Below are positions 13,248-22,604 of a stretch of 64,000 nt of DNA, in pieces; position 1 is the first letter of the stretch, and each line of letters opens with the position of its first letter. A model generated the notes under the pieces. That model did no database searches and was not told the DNA's origin. It was given only the letters and a program-made list of their open reading frames with translations. A program made the translations under genes and the position numbers. The DNA is from Strix aluco. Taxonomy: Eukaryota > Chordata > Aves > Strigiformes > Strigidae. The DNA lies in contig NC_133948.1 in the NCBI RefSeq assembly GCF_031877795.1, positions 12,136,948 through 12,200,947 on the forward strand. The letters run 5' to 3'.

Positions 13248-13345
13248 AGGCCTGATTCAATAGCCCTTATTAAAAATTCTTGCTTACTCCAGTTAGCCTT
13301 GCTTTCACAGAGAGTAACTGGAGAGAATAAGGAATGTAGTAACCG
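13248..13345. repeat. possible ancient amniote repeat
   Basis: Begins 'ggcctgattcaatagccctt' and continues 'attcttgcttactccagtta', with a partly inverted second half ('gagagtaactggagagaata'). This resembles an old amniote element that starts with GGCCTGATTC. Tentative. Confidence 0.3.
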
Positions 13346-13917
13346 AGTGTCTGTGCAGACAATGAGCGTAACACCATAAAGCAGACATCATAGCTGGTGA
13401 TGTTGGTCAGGACTGACACAGACTGGTTGGTTTTTTTTACAACCTGGCTGCAGTTTTTTTATCTGACATTATTAAACTAAGTTTAGTGTAGTGGTAAATC
13501 ATATTGTTAAAGTGTGAATCACACACTAAGGCTTATGGTTTCGTGTTCGGTGGTAGTGCTGCTTAATTGACCTGTTTTCCTCATTACCCCTCTGTCATGC
13601 TGGTACATCTGCTTTTTTGTGACTCCAGTGTGGGTGGACTGGATGCAGCAGGCGACCTGGCTGTAAAGGGTTAAAGTGTGCGTGACCTGGTCAGAAGAGG
13701 GCAAAAGTTGTCTTGGATCAGTGCCTTAAGCCTGCTAGTCACACAAGTACCTGTAGCAGCCTGATTGAGAGTGCTGCCAGGATGGAAACATCTGGGAGTG
13801 GAAGGGAAGGACGGCTGCTCCAGCCAGTGCTGCCCCAAAAAGATATTCATCACACACAGAATACAACACGCAGCTTCCTGGCATAGAAATACTTTTCATG
13901 CATTCAATGGTTTCCAT

Positions 13918-14085
13918 GTGATTTCAAAGCATTTTAAAAGAAGGGAACTTCCCTGTCCTCTTCTGAGAAGGAAGGTTTGATTGTACCTCATGTCACAGAA
14001 CAGGAGGGAAAACGCAAAGAAGTGAAGCAGGCAGATTGGCCAAGGTCAGACAGAACTCTGTGGGAAACCCAGAAATAGCACCTTG
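13918..14085 (-). repeat. MIR / CORE-SINE-like relic (minus orientation)
   Basis: 'gatttcaaagcattttaaaa', then 'cctcatgtcacagaacagga', 'gattggccaaggtcagacag' and 'tgggaaacccagaaatagca' follow the reverse-complement MIR order (tail, purine-rich block, 'gcccaaggtcacacag', 'gggattcgaaccca'). Diverged. Confidence 0.55.
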
Positions 14086-15002
14086 TGCTGCAGGCCTGAG
14101 CCTTGGCTACAAACCCATCAGTTGGCCCAGGCCACCTTCGAGAGCTCGCTGTCGAACAGCACCAAGTAGTCAGCTGCTTGTTTTTCACTGGTGTAAAACA
14201 GAAACTTTGCCGATGACTCCAGATGCTTGTGTACAGTCACCGGCACGGCAGCATCTGAATACCTCTGCCTGTTTGGAAACAGAAGCGTCTGTTCTAACCC
14301 ATCTGAAATGCCTGCAGAGAGGCTTTATCACGGTGGCTGGATGCCTGCGATATAATTACTCTAAAGCGTTTTCAGGCTGTTTATCTTGCTTTTCTACAAG
14401 CAGGCGCAGCTTATAGCGTACGTGGAGTCAAAGGAAAGCCATCGATTAGCAGAGGTGAGAGTGTAAACCTTTAACCTGGGGTAGCAGTGGGGACCCCCAC
14501 GCCCCGTCTCTCTTCTGGGGAGCTCAGGGAACCCACAGGGAGAAGCAGGGCAGGAGAATTGAGCCCTGCGTGGTGGCTCTCTAGGGGAGGCAGCGATTTT
14601 AGGTCCCTGAAGACAAACGCTTTCCCTGCCGCAGTCCGCGGTTCAAGCCCCGTTCCGTGCCGGGACTCTCCTCTCCTGGCCCTGCGGCGGGAGGGGACGG
14701 GCCCGGGACGCGTCCCCCGGCTCCTCCCGACCCAAACGGCCCCCGCCGAGCCGAGCCCCCATCGCCGCGCCCGCTCCCGGCGCTCCGGCCCCTCTGCCGA
14801 CCCACAGAGCCGGGGCAGGTTCCCGGCTGCCCCGAGCCCAGCCCAGCCCCGCCGCGGCCGCCCCTTTCCCTCCCGGGGCTCCCCGGCGGGGCCGGGACCC
14901 GCCCGGGGGCGGGCGGCGGCAGCGTTAGGACCCGGCGGCGGCTGCGGGGCGGGGGGGTGGTGGTGTGTGTGTGTGGGGGGGGTGTGAAGCGCAGCCCGGC
15001 GG

Positions 15003-15010
15003 TTGTTTAC
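15003..15010 (+). promoter_or_regulatory. forkhead/FOXO core site TTGTTTAC
   Basis: The DAF-16/FOXO consensus (GTAAACAA on the other strand) occurs 98 bases before the PIK3IP1 start codon, as an AT island inside very GC-rich DNA. Whether it is used is inference. Confidence 0.45.
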
Positions 15011-15107
15011 CGGGGAGGGGAGAGCCGGGGCAGGTCTCGCCGCGGCGCCGAGCGGAGCCGAGCTGCGCGGCCGGGCTGGCGGCGGCTCCTCGCCATCCGC
15101 GCCGAGG

Positions 15108-15195
15108 ATGCTGCGCGGGGGCCCGCGGCGGGCGGCGGCGCTGGGCGCTGTGCTGCTGGGCTCGCTGCTGCTGGCGGCCGCCCGGGGCGCAGAGG
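15108..15195 (+). CDS. PIK3IP1: PIK3IP1 exon 1: signal peptide
   Basis: ATG at 15108 in a purine -3 context (gccgagg before ATG). Encodes Arg-rich residues and a Leu/Ala-rich hydrophobic core, then ends phase 1 at a consensus donor (GTGAGT at 15196). Confidence 0.85.
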
Positions 15196-18100
15196 GTGAG
15201 TGCCGGGGGGCCCGGCCCGGCTTTGTTGTGGGGGACAAAGGCCGGTCTCGGGGGGGTGGGGGGAGTGGGGGGGGGGGGACGCGCTGGGGGGCGGCCCGGC
15301 GGGGGAGGGGGGGGGAATGTGGGGGGCTGCCCGGCCCGCCCTCCCGGCTCGGCCGCGTCTCCCCGCAGCGTGCCCCCGCGGCAACGGCGCGTCCTACCGC
15401 GGAAGCCGGCGGGCGGTGCGGGGCGGCCCCGGGGCCGCGCTGCCGGCAGGTGGGCCCGGGGCCGGCGCGGGAGCGGGGGGCGCCGGGGGAGCGGGGCGCT
15501 GACGGCCCGCTGCCCACCCCCCACCCCCCCGCAGCCGCCGAGGACCGCAGCAGCTGCGGGAACCCGGACGGCGCCGCCGCGCCCTGGTGCTATGGCCGAG
15601 GCGCCGCCGGGGTCCCCGAGCGGAGACCCTGCGACATCGCCCCGGGCGCGGGGAGGAGCGGACCCCGCCGCCCCCCCGCCTCCGGTCCCGGGGCATTGCC
15701 CTCCCCGGCCCCCCTCCTGCCGCCGGGGGCTGCGTTCGTCACCAGGGTGGGGTCCCCCCCCTCCCAGCGCACAAACAGCCCCGGCCTATGGCAGCACCCG
15801 CCGCCCCCACCCCCGGGAACGGCGTGTACCCGGGGCTCCCCCCCAGCCCTCCCCTGTGCGAGCACATCTGCCTCCCAGCTGTGCCTTGCTCCGCCCCTGG
15901 AGCGTTCCCACGGGGGCCAGAAATGGCTTGTGCAAAGCCTGCGGCGTGTGCCCCCCCCATTTCACTAGTCCCTGTAGGGCTCTCAGCCGTGCTGCAGAAG
16001 GCGGAGGTCCGGGCATCTGGGCACTGCAGAGCTGTTGGCAGACCATTGCTGGGGCACGTTACTCTGTCTGAACAAGTGTCTTGCTGCTGAACGAGCGCCA
16101 GGGTGAATTTGGGTACAGGTGGGGGGAAAGAACTTGGAGAAAATGAGAATTGAAGGGAGGAGAGTAAGGAACAGAAAACCCCAAACACTGCATTCATCCT
16201 GGGTAGTTGGGGGGGAAACAGTTTGCCAAGAGAAGAACTGTAGCTGAAGCCAGTCTAAGGGAGAGGAGATGTTGGTATAGACTGACACCAAAGTAACCAC
16301 TTGGGTTTTTTGAACTGTTTGCTTATTTCTGAGCCCCTCAAGAGTTATGCACACCACTGTCCCTCGGGGTTGTTATCCTTGCATGTAAACATGCCCCCCC
16401 ACACATACACTTTGTTTTCTTCACTTTGTTTTTTTGCCTGCTTTTCCCTAAAGATAAAGCAAAATAAATGTTCTCCTGCCAAGACCCTTACTCAAAACAG
16501 TCCTGCAGCTTTGGGATCAGGAGAGTTACCCGGCCTTTCAGCCAGTACACCGTTTGCATGTTTAAGGGGGTTGGCTATTTTTGTGTTTCAGAGTGAACAC
16601 CTTTTTATTGTAGTCATGTCCTGCAGCTCCCCTTAGTTCAGCTTGTCTGGCTGACCTGATGTAAAGTCACTGTGCAGTGCAGGAGACCCTGAATTCCTAT
16701 CTCTAACTCCCCTTCTGTACTTCCATTTCACATTCCACTGAGGACTCAAAATGGCTGCAGACAGAAAATCCACATGGAGTTGCTCCCAGCTGTGGGGTGA
16801 GATCCAGGTGGAGAGAGTTTTCAGGTGTGGATGCATACTGTGCATAGTATTTCCAAAAAGTGGGGGGTTTTTGTTTAGGACAGGTAATAGATACCTACTT
16901 TCCACTGTCATAGCTTTTACTGTGCTACAGCTTCCATTTTACCTGTGTCATGGAAGAAGGAGCTACCTTGAAAATCTTTCAATGCTGTTGATAAAAAATC
17001 CACAGTGTTGGGAAGGAGTCTGTGCTATGAGTGTCCATCCTTACACACCTTTGTTTGGGCTCTGGCTGAGGAGGAGCTTGCTGTACTTACACTAGTCAGT
17101 GGCTGTGCTCCCCAAAGTGTTGCTCCGACTTAGCCTGTCCATCACATAAAAGGAGTTTGAAACACGGCTGCAAAGAGGGGCTGGGTAAGAAGAATGTCCC
17201 CAGGTTGTTTTCACACCTGCTGGAGTCTCCTTCTGTCAAACCTTCCTGTGTCAGGAAGATTGAGGCAGAAGAGAGATAAGTAGACTCCTGGGAGTTTTGG
17301 GATGGAGAGTCTCATAATCTCGTTCATGTCTGTTCAGCATGATTGAAGCTGCAGCCTGTATATCGATCTGTACACCAAATGAAGTCATCGTGCATCTCCT
17401 GGACTCATGCCCTGAAACCTGGGTTTCGTTTTGCTGTCTGACTTCTGTCTCATCTGTGGTGGTGCCTTGCACTCTTACTTCAATAGGTTCATGTCAAAGG
17501 AAAGTGGGGGGAGGAGTACGCTTCTTGTCTGCCTTGGTAGGATTTCTGGCAGCAACTTAAGAGAGGACGAGTGTGTGTCAGCATACTTCGAAGGCGGTTC
17601 AGTGAGACCAGTCTAAATCTGTCCCACTCACAAGGCTCGCGTTGTTTTGAATTGGTATTTTTAATGTCTCTTTTCTCCTCTCAACAGATGCCACAGCTGC
17701 CACAGCCCCAGTCCCTACAGCAGAAGTTGGTACTTCTCAGGAGGTCGACCAGGTGTTTGAACCAGCCGATACCTTGCCCTCCCGGAGCGAGGCAGCCGCT
17801 GTGCAGCCCGTCATTGGGATCAGTCAGAGAGTGCAGATGAACTCCAAAGACAAGAAGGACTTAGGGACCCTAGGTACAAACCCAGGATCATGTGAGGGAT
17901 CCATTCCTGTAATTCTGGCAGGACAGATTTGTTTTGAGGCTCTGAAAGCAATGCTATAGCTGGATCTACTGCCTCTTGATTTTACCCCCTTTCCTTTCTC
18001 TCTTCACAGGGTATGTGCTGGGGCTGATCATGATGGTGATAATCATCGCCATCGGAGCCGGCATTGTCCTGGGATACATCTATAAGAGGTCAGTGGCTGT

Positions 18101-20358
18101 TCTCCTTTGTCTAAAAGCTGGTGTAGGCATGAAGCAACGTACATAGAGCAGGAATGTCTGAGCACCTGCAGACCCAACCAGATCCCCATGAAAAGGCAGA
18201 TAGAAGCCTGTGTTTTGATACAGCACATTGTGCAAGAGTTTCACTTGTTGCACTGAGGAGAGAACTGTGTAAGAGTTAATCCCATGCTTCTCCATTTCAC
18301 CCATCAGTGTGGTATTCTGTCCCATTTAAAGTTTCAAATGACCTTCTATATTTTTTGGTTTTGTGTGTGCACATGCACCTTGGTGTGGCTTTCTCAGATG
18401 CATCCAGGGGAGCTGAATTTTAAGTAAGAGCTGGAGAGAGGAAATCCCGGGTGCCCTCACAGAAAGTTTCTTTTGTGATCGGAAAAAGAACAATCCTTCC
18501 AGCAGGCCACCTGTTCCCCTGGTTTCTCTAGCCTAGCTAGCTTTAGAAGAAAAACAATTGGCAAATTCTCTGCCACTCATGCATTATATCCTATGAAACT
18601 GAATATCAGGTAGGACTTTTTTTTATCAGACAAAGTTAATTTTACCAAAGCTCCTGTATACTCTTAAGGTCTGTTTTGATTCACCCTTAAGTTATGACTT
18701 GTTCGGCCATTTCATGGTGTTGGACAGAAACGTTTCTGTCGCTCAGCATTTTTTGAGGTTAGTGGTAATAGCAAGCAGCTTAGTTGTAAGAGACAGGGCA
18801 GGATGAACAAACAGCAGTGAATGTCGCTGCAGCAAATGAAGGCCCAGGCTCCCTCCTCTGGGAGGGTTTGTTCTGTATTTTGGCTGTTTGACAGCAGTCT
18901 GACACAAGCAAGCAGAAGGAGCCCTTTCCCAAGCTGGGACATGTCCTTATGTAAGTGTTTATAATAAATGCCGACAGAAAAAAAACAGAGGGAGGAGTGT
19001 TACATAAGGGGCAAAACACAGAGCGCTGCTTGTCGAGGAATCTGATTTGAGGTGTCACTTCAGAGAATGCTGTCTCGTGTGCTGCCAGGAACGACAGCCA
19101 CTGCTGCACGCTTGTAGGCAGCTTTGAAAAGCAGCCAAAATGCTTATGTGCTGACAGGAAACCCCAGCAGCTCTGCCTGGTTGGGATCACGAGCCCCAGG
19201 AGGAGTGAGTGGTGCCTGTCCCACCTCACTCCTGTCTTGAGCAGGAGGAAGCAACAGACCAATGTTGCACTTTGTGCAAATGCAGCTTTGCTTCTGCAAT
19301 CCCAGAGAGCTCACAGCAGGGCTGCAGCGCAGGTTTACTGTCGCTCTCTCCTGCCTTGCTCTCAAAATTGCATGTGCAAGCTGGCAGGTTTGGGTAGGTG
19401 TGGTGAGAAACCTTTAATGGGTTTAGTAGCTTTTGGTATACATAGCTTTTCTGGAGACAACATGCTATTAATGTCATCCATTTTTAAAGCAAGGCAGTTC
19501 TTCCTCAGTACAAATTACAGAGGTGTCGCCTCCCTTAGCAACAGGCTGAAGACTGAAGTAGGTTTGGGGAGCCGGTTGTGGTATTAAGCTGTTAGCTGCA
19601 GCAGCAGAAGGCAGGGCCAGCTCTGAAATAAGCTCTAATACTTTCAGGAATGGCTTGATTTGCTACAGAGCTTGGTTTGCTGCAACAAAAGGCAGAATCC
19701 GTCACCACCTCTGGTATTTGTTCCTGTCAGATGAAGCAGGTGACAGAAGCTCTTCTCCACAGGAGTGGGCTCTGCGCTGTCTCACTGCTCCTCTGGGCCT
19801 GCCCCAGGCAGTGCTGTGGGACTGTAAGGTGTAAGGAAACCTTTGTCAGCTCCATGGTTTGCAGGAGAAGCCTGGCTTTACAGGCATCATTTAGCAGTAG
19901 CAATGCCAGTGAATAAGCCAGTTTATGAGGGAGGGACAGGCTTCAGTTGGCTGCTTGTCTTTTAAAGATGCTCAGATGGGGTCCTCTGCTTACAGTAAGT
20001 GTTTCTGGCCCTTTGTATGTAGCTGAAACATCTGTTTGTTAAGAGCAGAGTCCCTTCTTTTCTACTGTATCACCTTTATTGAGATTAACTCCAAGCAGTG
20101 GCGCTCACCCCATGCACATCACATATATGTTTTGGTTTTTCTTAATCTAGGGGGAAAGACCTAAAGGAAAAGCATGAACAGAAAGTTTATGAGCGTGAAA
20201 TGCAGCGCATCACACTCCCACTCTCAGCGTTCACCAATCCTGCCTGTGAGCTTGTGGACGAGAACACAATTGTGGTGCACACCAACCAGACGCCTGTGGA
20301 GGACACGCACGACGGCAGCGGCCCGCTCATGGGGCAGGCGGGTACTCCTGGTGCCTGA
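15108..20358 (+). CDS. PIK3IP1: PIK3IP1, phosphoinositide-3-kinase interacting protein 1
   Basis: Type I membrane protein that binds the p110 catalytic subunit through its cytoplasmic tail and damps class I PI3K signalling; the ectodomain carries a kringle. Six coding exons are read: 15108-15195, 15369-15449, 15535-15684 (3' end weak), 17688-17873, 18010-18088 and 20151-20358. Together they make 792 nt (263 codons plus stop), the length I recall for mammals. Exon 1 gives a signal peptide (Arg-rich start, then LGAVLLGSLLLAAARGA). Exons 2-3 give the kringle, exon 4 a Ser/Thr/Pro stalk ending in the conserved RSEAAAVQPVIGISQRV, exon 5 the membrane helix, and exon 6 the cytoplasmic tail ending GQAGTPGA. 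The identification from exons 4-6 is secure. The kringle part is uncertain: Cys2, the following Trp and Cys6 are not seen, and the exon 3 donor is poor. Confidence 0.93.
15250..15326 (+). other. G-run cluster, potential G-quadruplexes, in PIK3IP1 intron 1
   Basis: Repeated runs of four to twelve G on the sense strand between exons 1 and 2. There is enough for several overlapping G-quadruplexes in the intron RNA or in the non-template strand. Confidence 0.7.
15369..15449 (+). CDS. PIK3IP1: PIK3IP1 exon 2: first half of kringle
   Basis: Good acceptor (ccccgcag). Reads A-CPRGNGASYRG and onward, the typical kringle opening (C-x2-GNG-x2-YRG). Ends phase 1 before GTGGGC. The expected C-x2-W that follows in kringles is absent from this frame. 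An adjacent frame contains GPRCRQV, which hints at an indel near 15415-15440. Confidence 0.65.
15535..15684 (+). CDS. PIK3IP1: PIK3IP1 exon 3: second half of kringle
   Basis: Follows a C-rich tract and AG; intron 2 would be only 85 bp. Encodes SSCGNPDGAAAPWCYGRG and GVPERRPCDI, matching the kringle core (C-x-NPD, PWCY, C-D-I). The last kringle cysteine, expected a few residues after CDI, is missing. The 3' boundary at 15684 is the only nearby GT that keeps phase 1 for exon 4, but its context is weak. Confidence 0.6.
15685..17687 (+). other. PIK3IP1: PIK3IP1 intron 3
   Basis: About 2 kb. The first 200 bases belong to the CpG island and the rest is ordinary intron. The 5' boundary is uncertain because the donor is weak. 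Confidence 0.6.
17688..17873 (+). CDS. PIK3IP1: PIK3IP1 exon 4: extracellular stalk
   Basis: Acceptor ctctcaacag. The first two bases complete a split codon. Encodes a Thr/Ala/Pro-rich stretch and then ADTLPSRSEAAAVQPVIGIS and RVQMNSKDKKDLGTL, strongly conserved with mammalian PIK3IP1. Ends phase 1 before GTACAA. Confidence 0.93.
18010..18088 (+). CDS. PIK3IP1: PIK3IP1 exon 5: transmembrane helix
   Basis: Encodes YVLGLIMMVIIIAIGAGIVL and GYIYK, a single membrane span with a basic stop-transfer. Ends phase 2 before GTCAGT. Confidence 0.95.
18089..20150 (+). other. PIK3IP1: PIK3IP1 intron 5
   Basis: 2.06-kb intron with a GTCAGT donor and a pyrimidine-rich acceptor (ttaatctag). No internal gene or clear repeat seen. 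Confidence 0.9.
20151..20358 (+). CDS. PIK3IP1: PIK3IP1 exon 6: cytoplasmic tail and stop
   Basis: Encodes GKDLKEKHEQKVYEREMQRI, then TLPLSAFTNPACELVDENTI and the end GPLMGQAGTPGA, TGA at 20356-20358. This tail is the p110-interacting part known in mammals. Confidence 0.95.
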
Positions 20359-20984
20359 GCAGCTCGGGCAGGAGCGATACAGGCTGAGCAAAGCCTCCAG
20401 CTTCCTACTGTGAGTGCAGGGGTTGCGTGTGTTCATTTCTAATTTGTTTTCTTTTTGATGAAAGCCAGATGAAGATGATGCAGAGGGACAGAACAATGGG
20501 CTATTCATCATGATCTGTTCGAGGGGCACCATTCAGCGCATGACCAGCTGGGGACTGGTGTGGTGGACCCTGCTGCTTCCTCCCACCTATCTCCATGGTG
20601 TGCCAAGGAGCTGGGGGGGAAGATGGGCCAGGCTCACAACTGGCCACAGATCCCATAGCCCGGAGCGTGGTCTCGGCTTCCTCTTTTTCCGTTCCTTTCC
20701 TATTTAACGGTGTGCACTGTTACTTAAGTTTCAGCCTGGAACCCCAGGAGGGAGCAGTACTGCAGGGACTGAGGGGAGCTTCACGTCAGACTTAGCTAGG
20801 TAATTACACTCTGATTATAGTTCCTGCCTTTTTGCTTTAGTGGCTGAGAGCTGGAGAGACTGTCCAGAATCCTGCTACTGGATCAGGTTTTTTTCCAAGG
20901 ATGACTTTATTTGAGCGATGGCTTTGGCCAGGAGCAGTATGTTTAGCCCCAGTGTCAATTTGGAAAAGCTCTTCTCAAGCTCTT

Positions 20985-20990
20985 AATAAA
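20985..20990 (+). terminator. candidate proximal PIK3IP1 poly(A) signal AATAAA
   Basis: Canonical hexamer about 630 bases after the stop. It would give a short 3' UTR. Confidence 0.4.
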
Positions 20991-21756
20991 TCCAGGTCTT
21001 CCAGGGCTGAGGCCACATCTCCATTCCCCTGTGGTGCTACATGCACAGCCACAGTTGTAGGTGTCCAGGTGGTCCGTGCCTCCTGCTCACTTACACAGAT
21101 CAGGAGACCAAAGGCCAGCGTTAAGATAGTTGTGAAGAAAACAAACTGCCCTTCGGATACCTACAGCAGGGTGAGCACTGAGGATATATAACATCCTCTT
21201 CCAAATTCCCTTGGCTTTCTACAGAGCCAGCTGTGGGCAGCGTGGCCAAGCCAGCTGCGGAGGTCACCCTGACCACAACGCAGCAGCTCTCACTCTAAGG
21301 GCAGGACAGGGCAGCTGCTCTTGCAAGATCCCCAAGTTACGGTATGGTTCCTGGCCCAGCCCCCTTCACACACACTCAGCTTGTGCAGCAAGACTACTTT
21401 CCTTGCTTACAGAGCCCGGCCCTAATACAGAGGTTTTGTAACAACTTTTATTAGCATTTCAGGGGGTTTGGAAGGGATGGTTGCTGCAGTGTCTCCCAGA
21501 TGGCACCAAGACAAGGCCAGTTCAGGGAAACATCCATCCCCGACTTGGGGGATTCAAGCCATTCAAGTAAGTTTTCTAGCCATCTGCTTTATAGCTGTGG
21601 GCCTAACAGGGAGCAGCACTTGGCAGCAGGGGTTTTAGTGTTAATGTTTGATTCAGAAAAGGGAAATGTTTTATTTTTAAATGCCTTTGAATACCATTTC
21701 TTTGTAAAATGTTTTAAATACCTCATTATGAGAAGGTGCAGATTGTGCTACCTTGT

Positions 21757-21762
21757 ATTAAA
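21757..21762 (+). terminator. candidate distal PIK3IP1 poly(A) signal ATTAAA
   Basis: Common variant hexamer, followed 20-40 bases later by TG-rich sequence ('tgtagacctgtgtggactgtgg'). Confidence 0.5.
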
Positions 21763-21780
21763 GCTCTGAAAAATGCTCTG

Positions 21781-22604
21781 TAGACCTGTGTGGACTGTGG
21801 CTCATCTGTACATTCCTCCTGCCAGAGCAGCATCCCGCTTGTTGCAGACTTCAAATTGAGAAGGGGAGATGCCACTTCAGTTCTCCAAGCCCAGAGGTAA
21901 ATCCCTACAAGCAGTGCCTCCACTCACCAGCCCTGACAGGGGCCATGGAGCTTGTCTCCCTGCTGCCAGCACCTCGGCTGGGGCTGGGAGGCTGTTCCTG
22001 AAAAGCAGCTGTGGGCGTGGGAGCGGTGCTGACTAAGCAGGGCGGCCCCTGGGACGACGCTGGGGGTTACAGCCCCTTCCCGTGCTGACGCAGGTCAGTT
22101 CTGCTTTGGTGCCGCTCGGCAGCAGCTCCATCCCTCGGGGCCCTGCCCTGGAAAGCACGATGGAGACAGAGCACAGCAGGTTACAGGAGGCACTGACATA
22201 GTTCATGTTTTCGTTCAGTTGTTGCCTTGACAAATCCCCCTTGAACTACATATTTCAGTAAGAGGTTTCCAGGAACAAGCTGTATTTTTATCCCTGGATC
22301 AGAAAAGGAAAATGGAGAGAGGCTCCATGTTCTGCTGATGCCTGTTCACCTTAAAAAAACCCCTCCAACCACCAAAACTTGACAACTTCCATTTCCACCA
22401 CTCCAGGTAAATAGTATGATAGAGCACTTGCATGGCCTTGTTGTAGTTCTGCAGATGTGGCAGAGCCCTTTAGCTCAAGAAAGGGAGTTCTAGATGATAC
22501 CTCAGGTGCCGTTTTGATGTTGCCATTTTGTGACAACAATAGAAACCTGAGAAAGTTACAGCTTCCTGCTTTATGTAACAGAGACAACAGAATCTTGGTT
22601 TTCA
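21781..22604. other. convergent intergenic gap between PIK3IP1 and LIMK2
   Basis: About 0.8 kb between the inferred 3' ends of two genes transcribed toward each other. Moderately GC-rich; no gene or repeat recognised. Confidence 0.55.

Larger units (their letters stand above)
3011..14629. other. PATZ1-PIK3IP1 intergenic region
   Basis: About 11.6 kb with no exon I can support on either strand. It is AT-richer than the flanking promoters and carries several SINE-like relics, two candidate older amniote repeats, a perfect 11-bp hairpin and a 21-base T run, each listed separately. The longest open frame, 190 codons on the minus strand at 3646-4218, has no recognisable domain and partly overlaps a MIR-like repeat. 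Regulatory elements for PIK3IP1 or PATZ1 could lie here, but nothing in the sequence alone proves it. Confidence 0.6.
14630..15900 (+). promoter_or_regulatory. PIK3IP1: CpG island and promoter region of PIK3IP1
   Basis: GC content rises abruptly here, with dense CpG, GC boxes and no TATA box in the expected place. The island covers the PIK3IP1 5' UTR, exons 1-3 and their short introns. All long open frames in it, on both strands (up to 368 codons), are low-complexity Pro/Arg/Ala/Gly shadows of GC-rich DNA. The transcription start was not determined. Confidence 0.85.
20359..21780 (+). other. PIK3IP1: PIK3IP1 3' UTR
   Basis: About 1.4 kb. Two poly(A) hexamers are visible: AATAAA at 20985-20990 and ATTAAA at 21757-21762. 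The conserved-looking AT-rich stretch before the second suggests the longer form is the main one; this is inference. Confidence 0.6.

Noticed and set aside
14471-15517. 348-codon minus-strand frame and other long frames across 14.5-16.1 kb
   Set aside because: Low-complexity Pro/Arg/Ala/Gly translations of a CpG island, where stop codons are rare; not conserved protein. Only the PIK3IP1 exons in this interval are supported.
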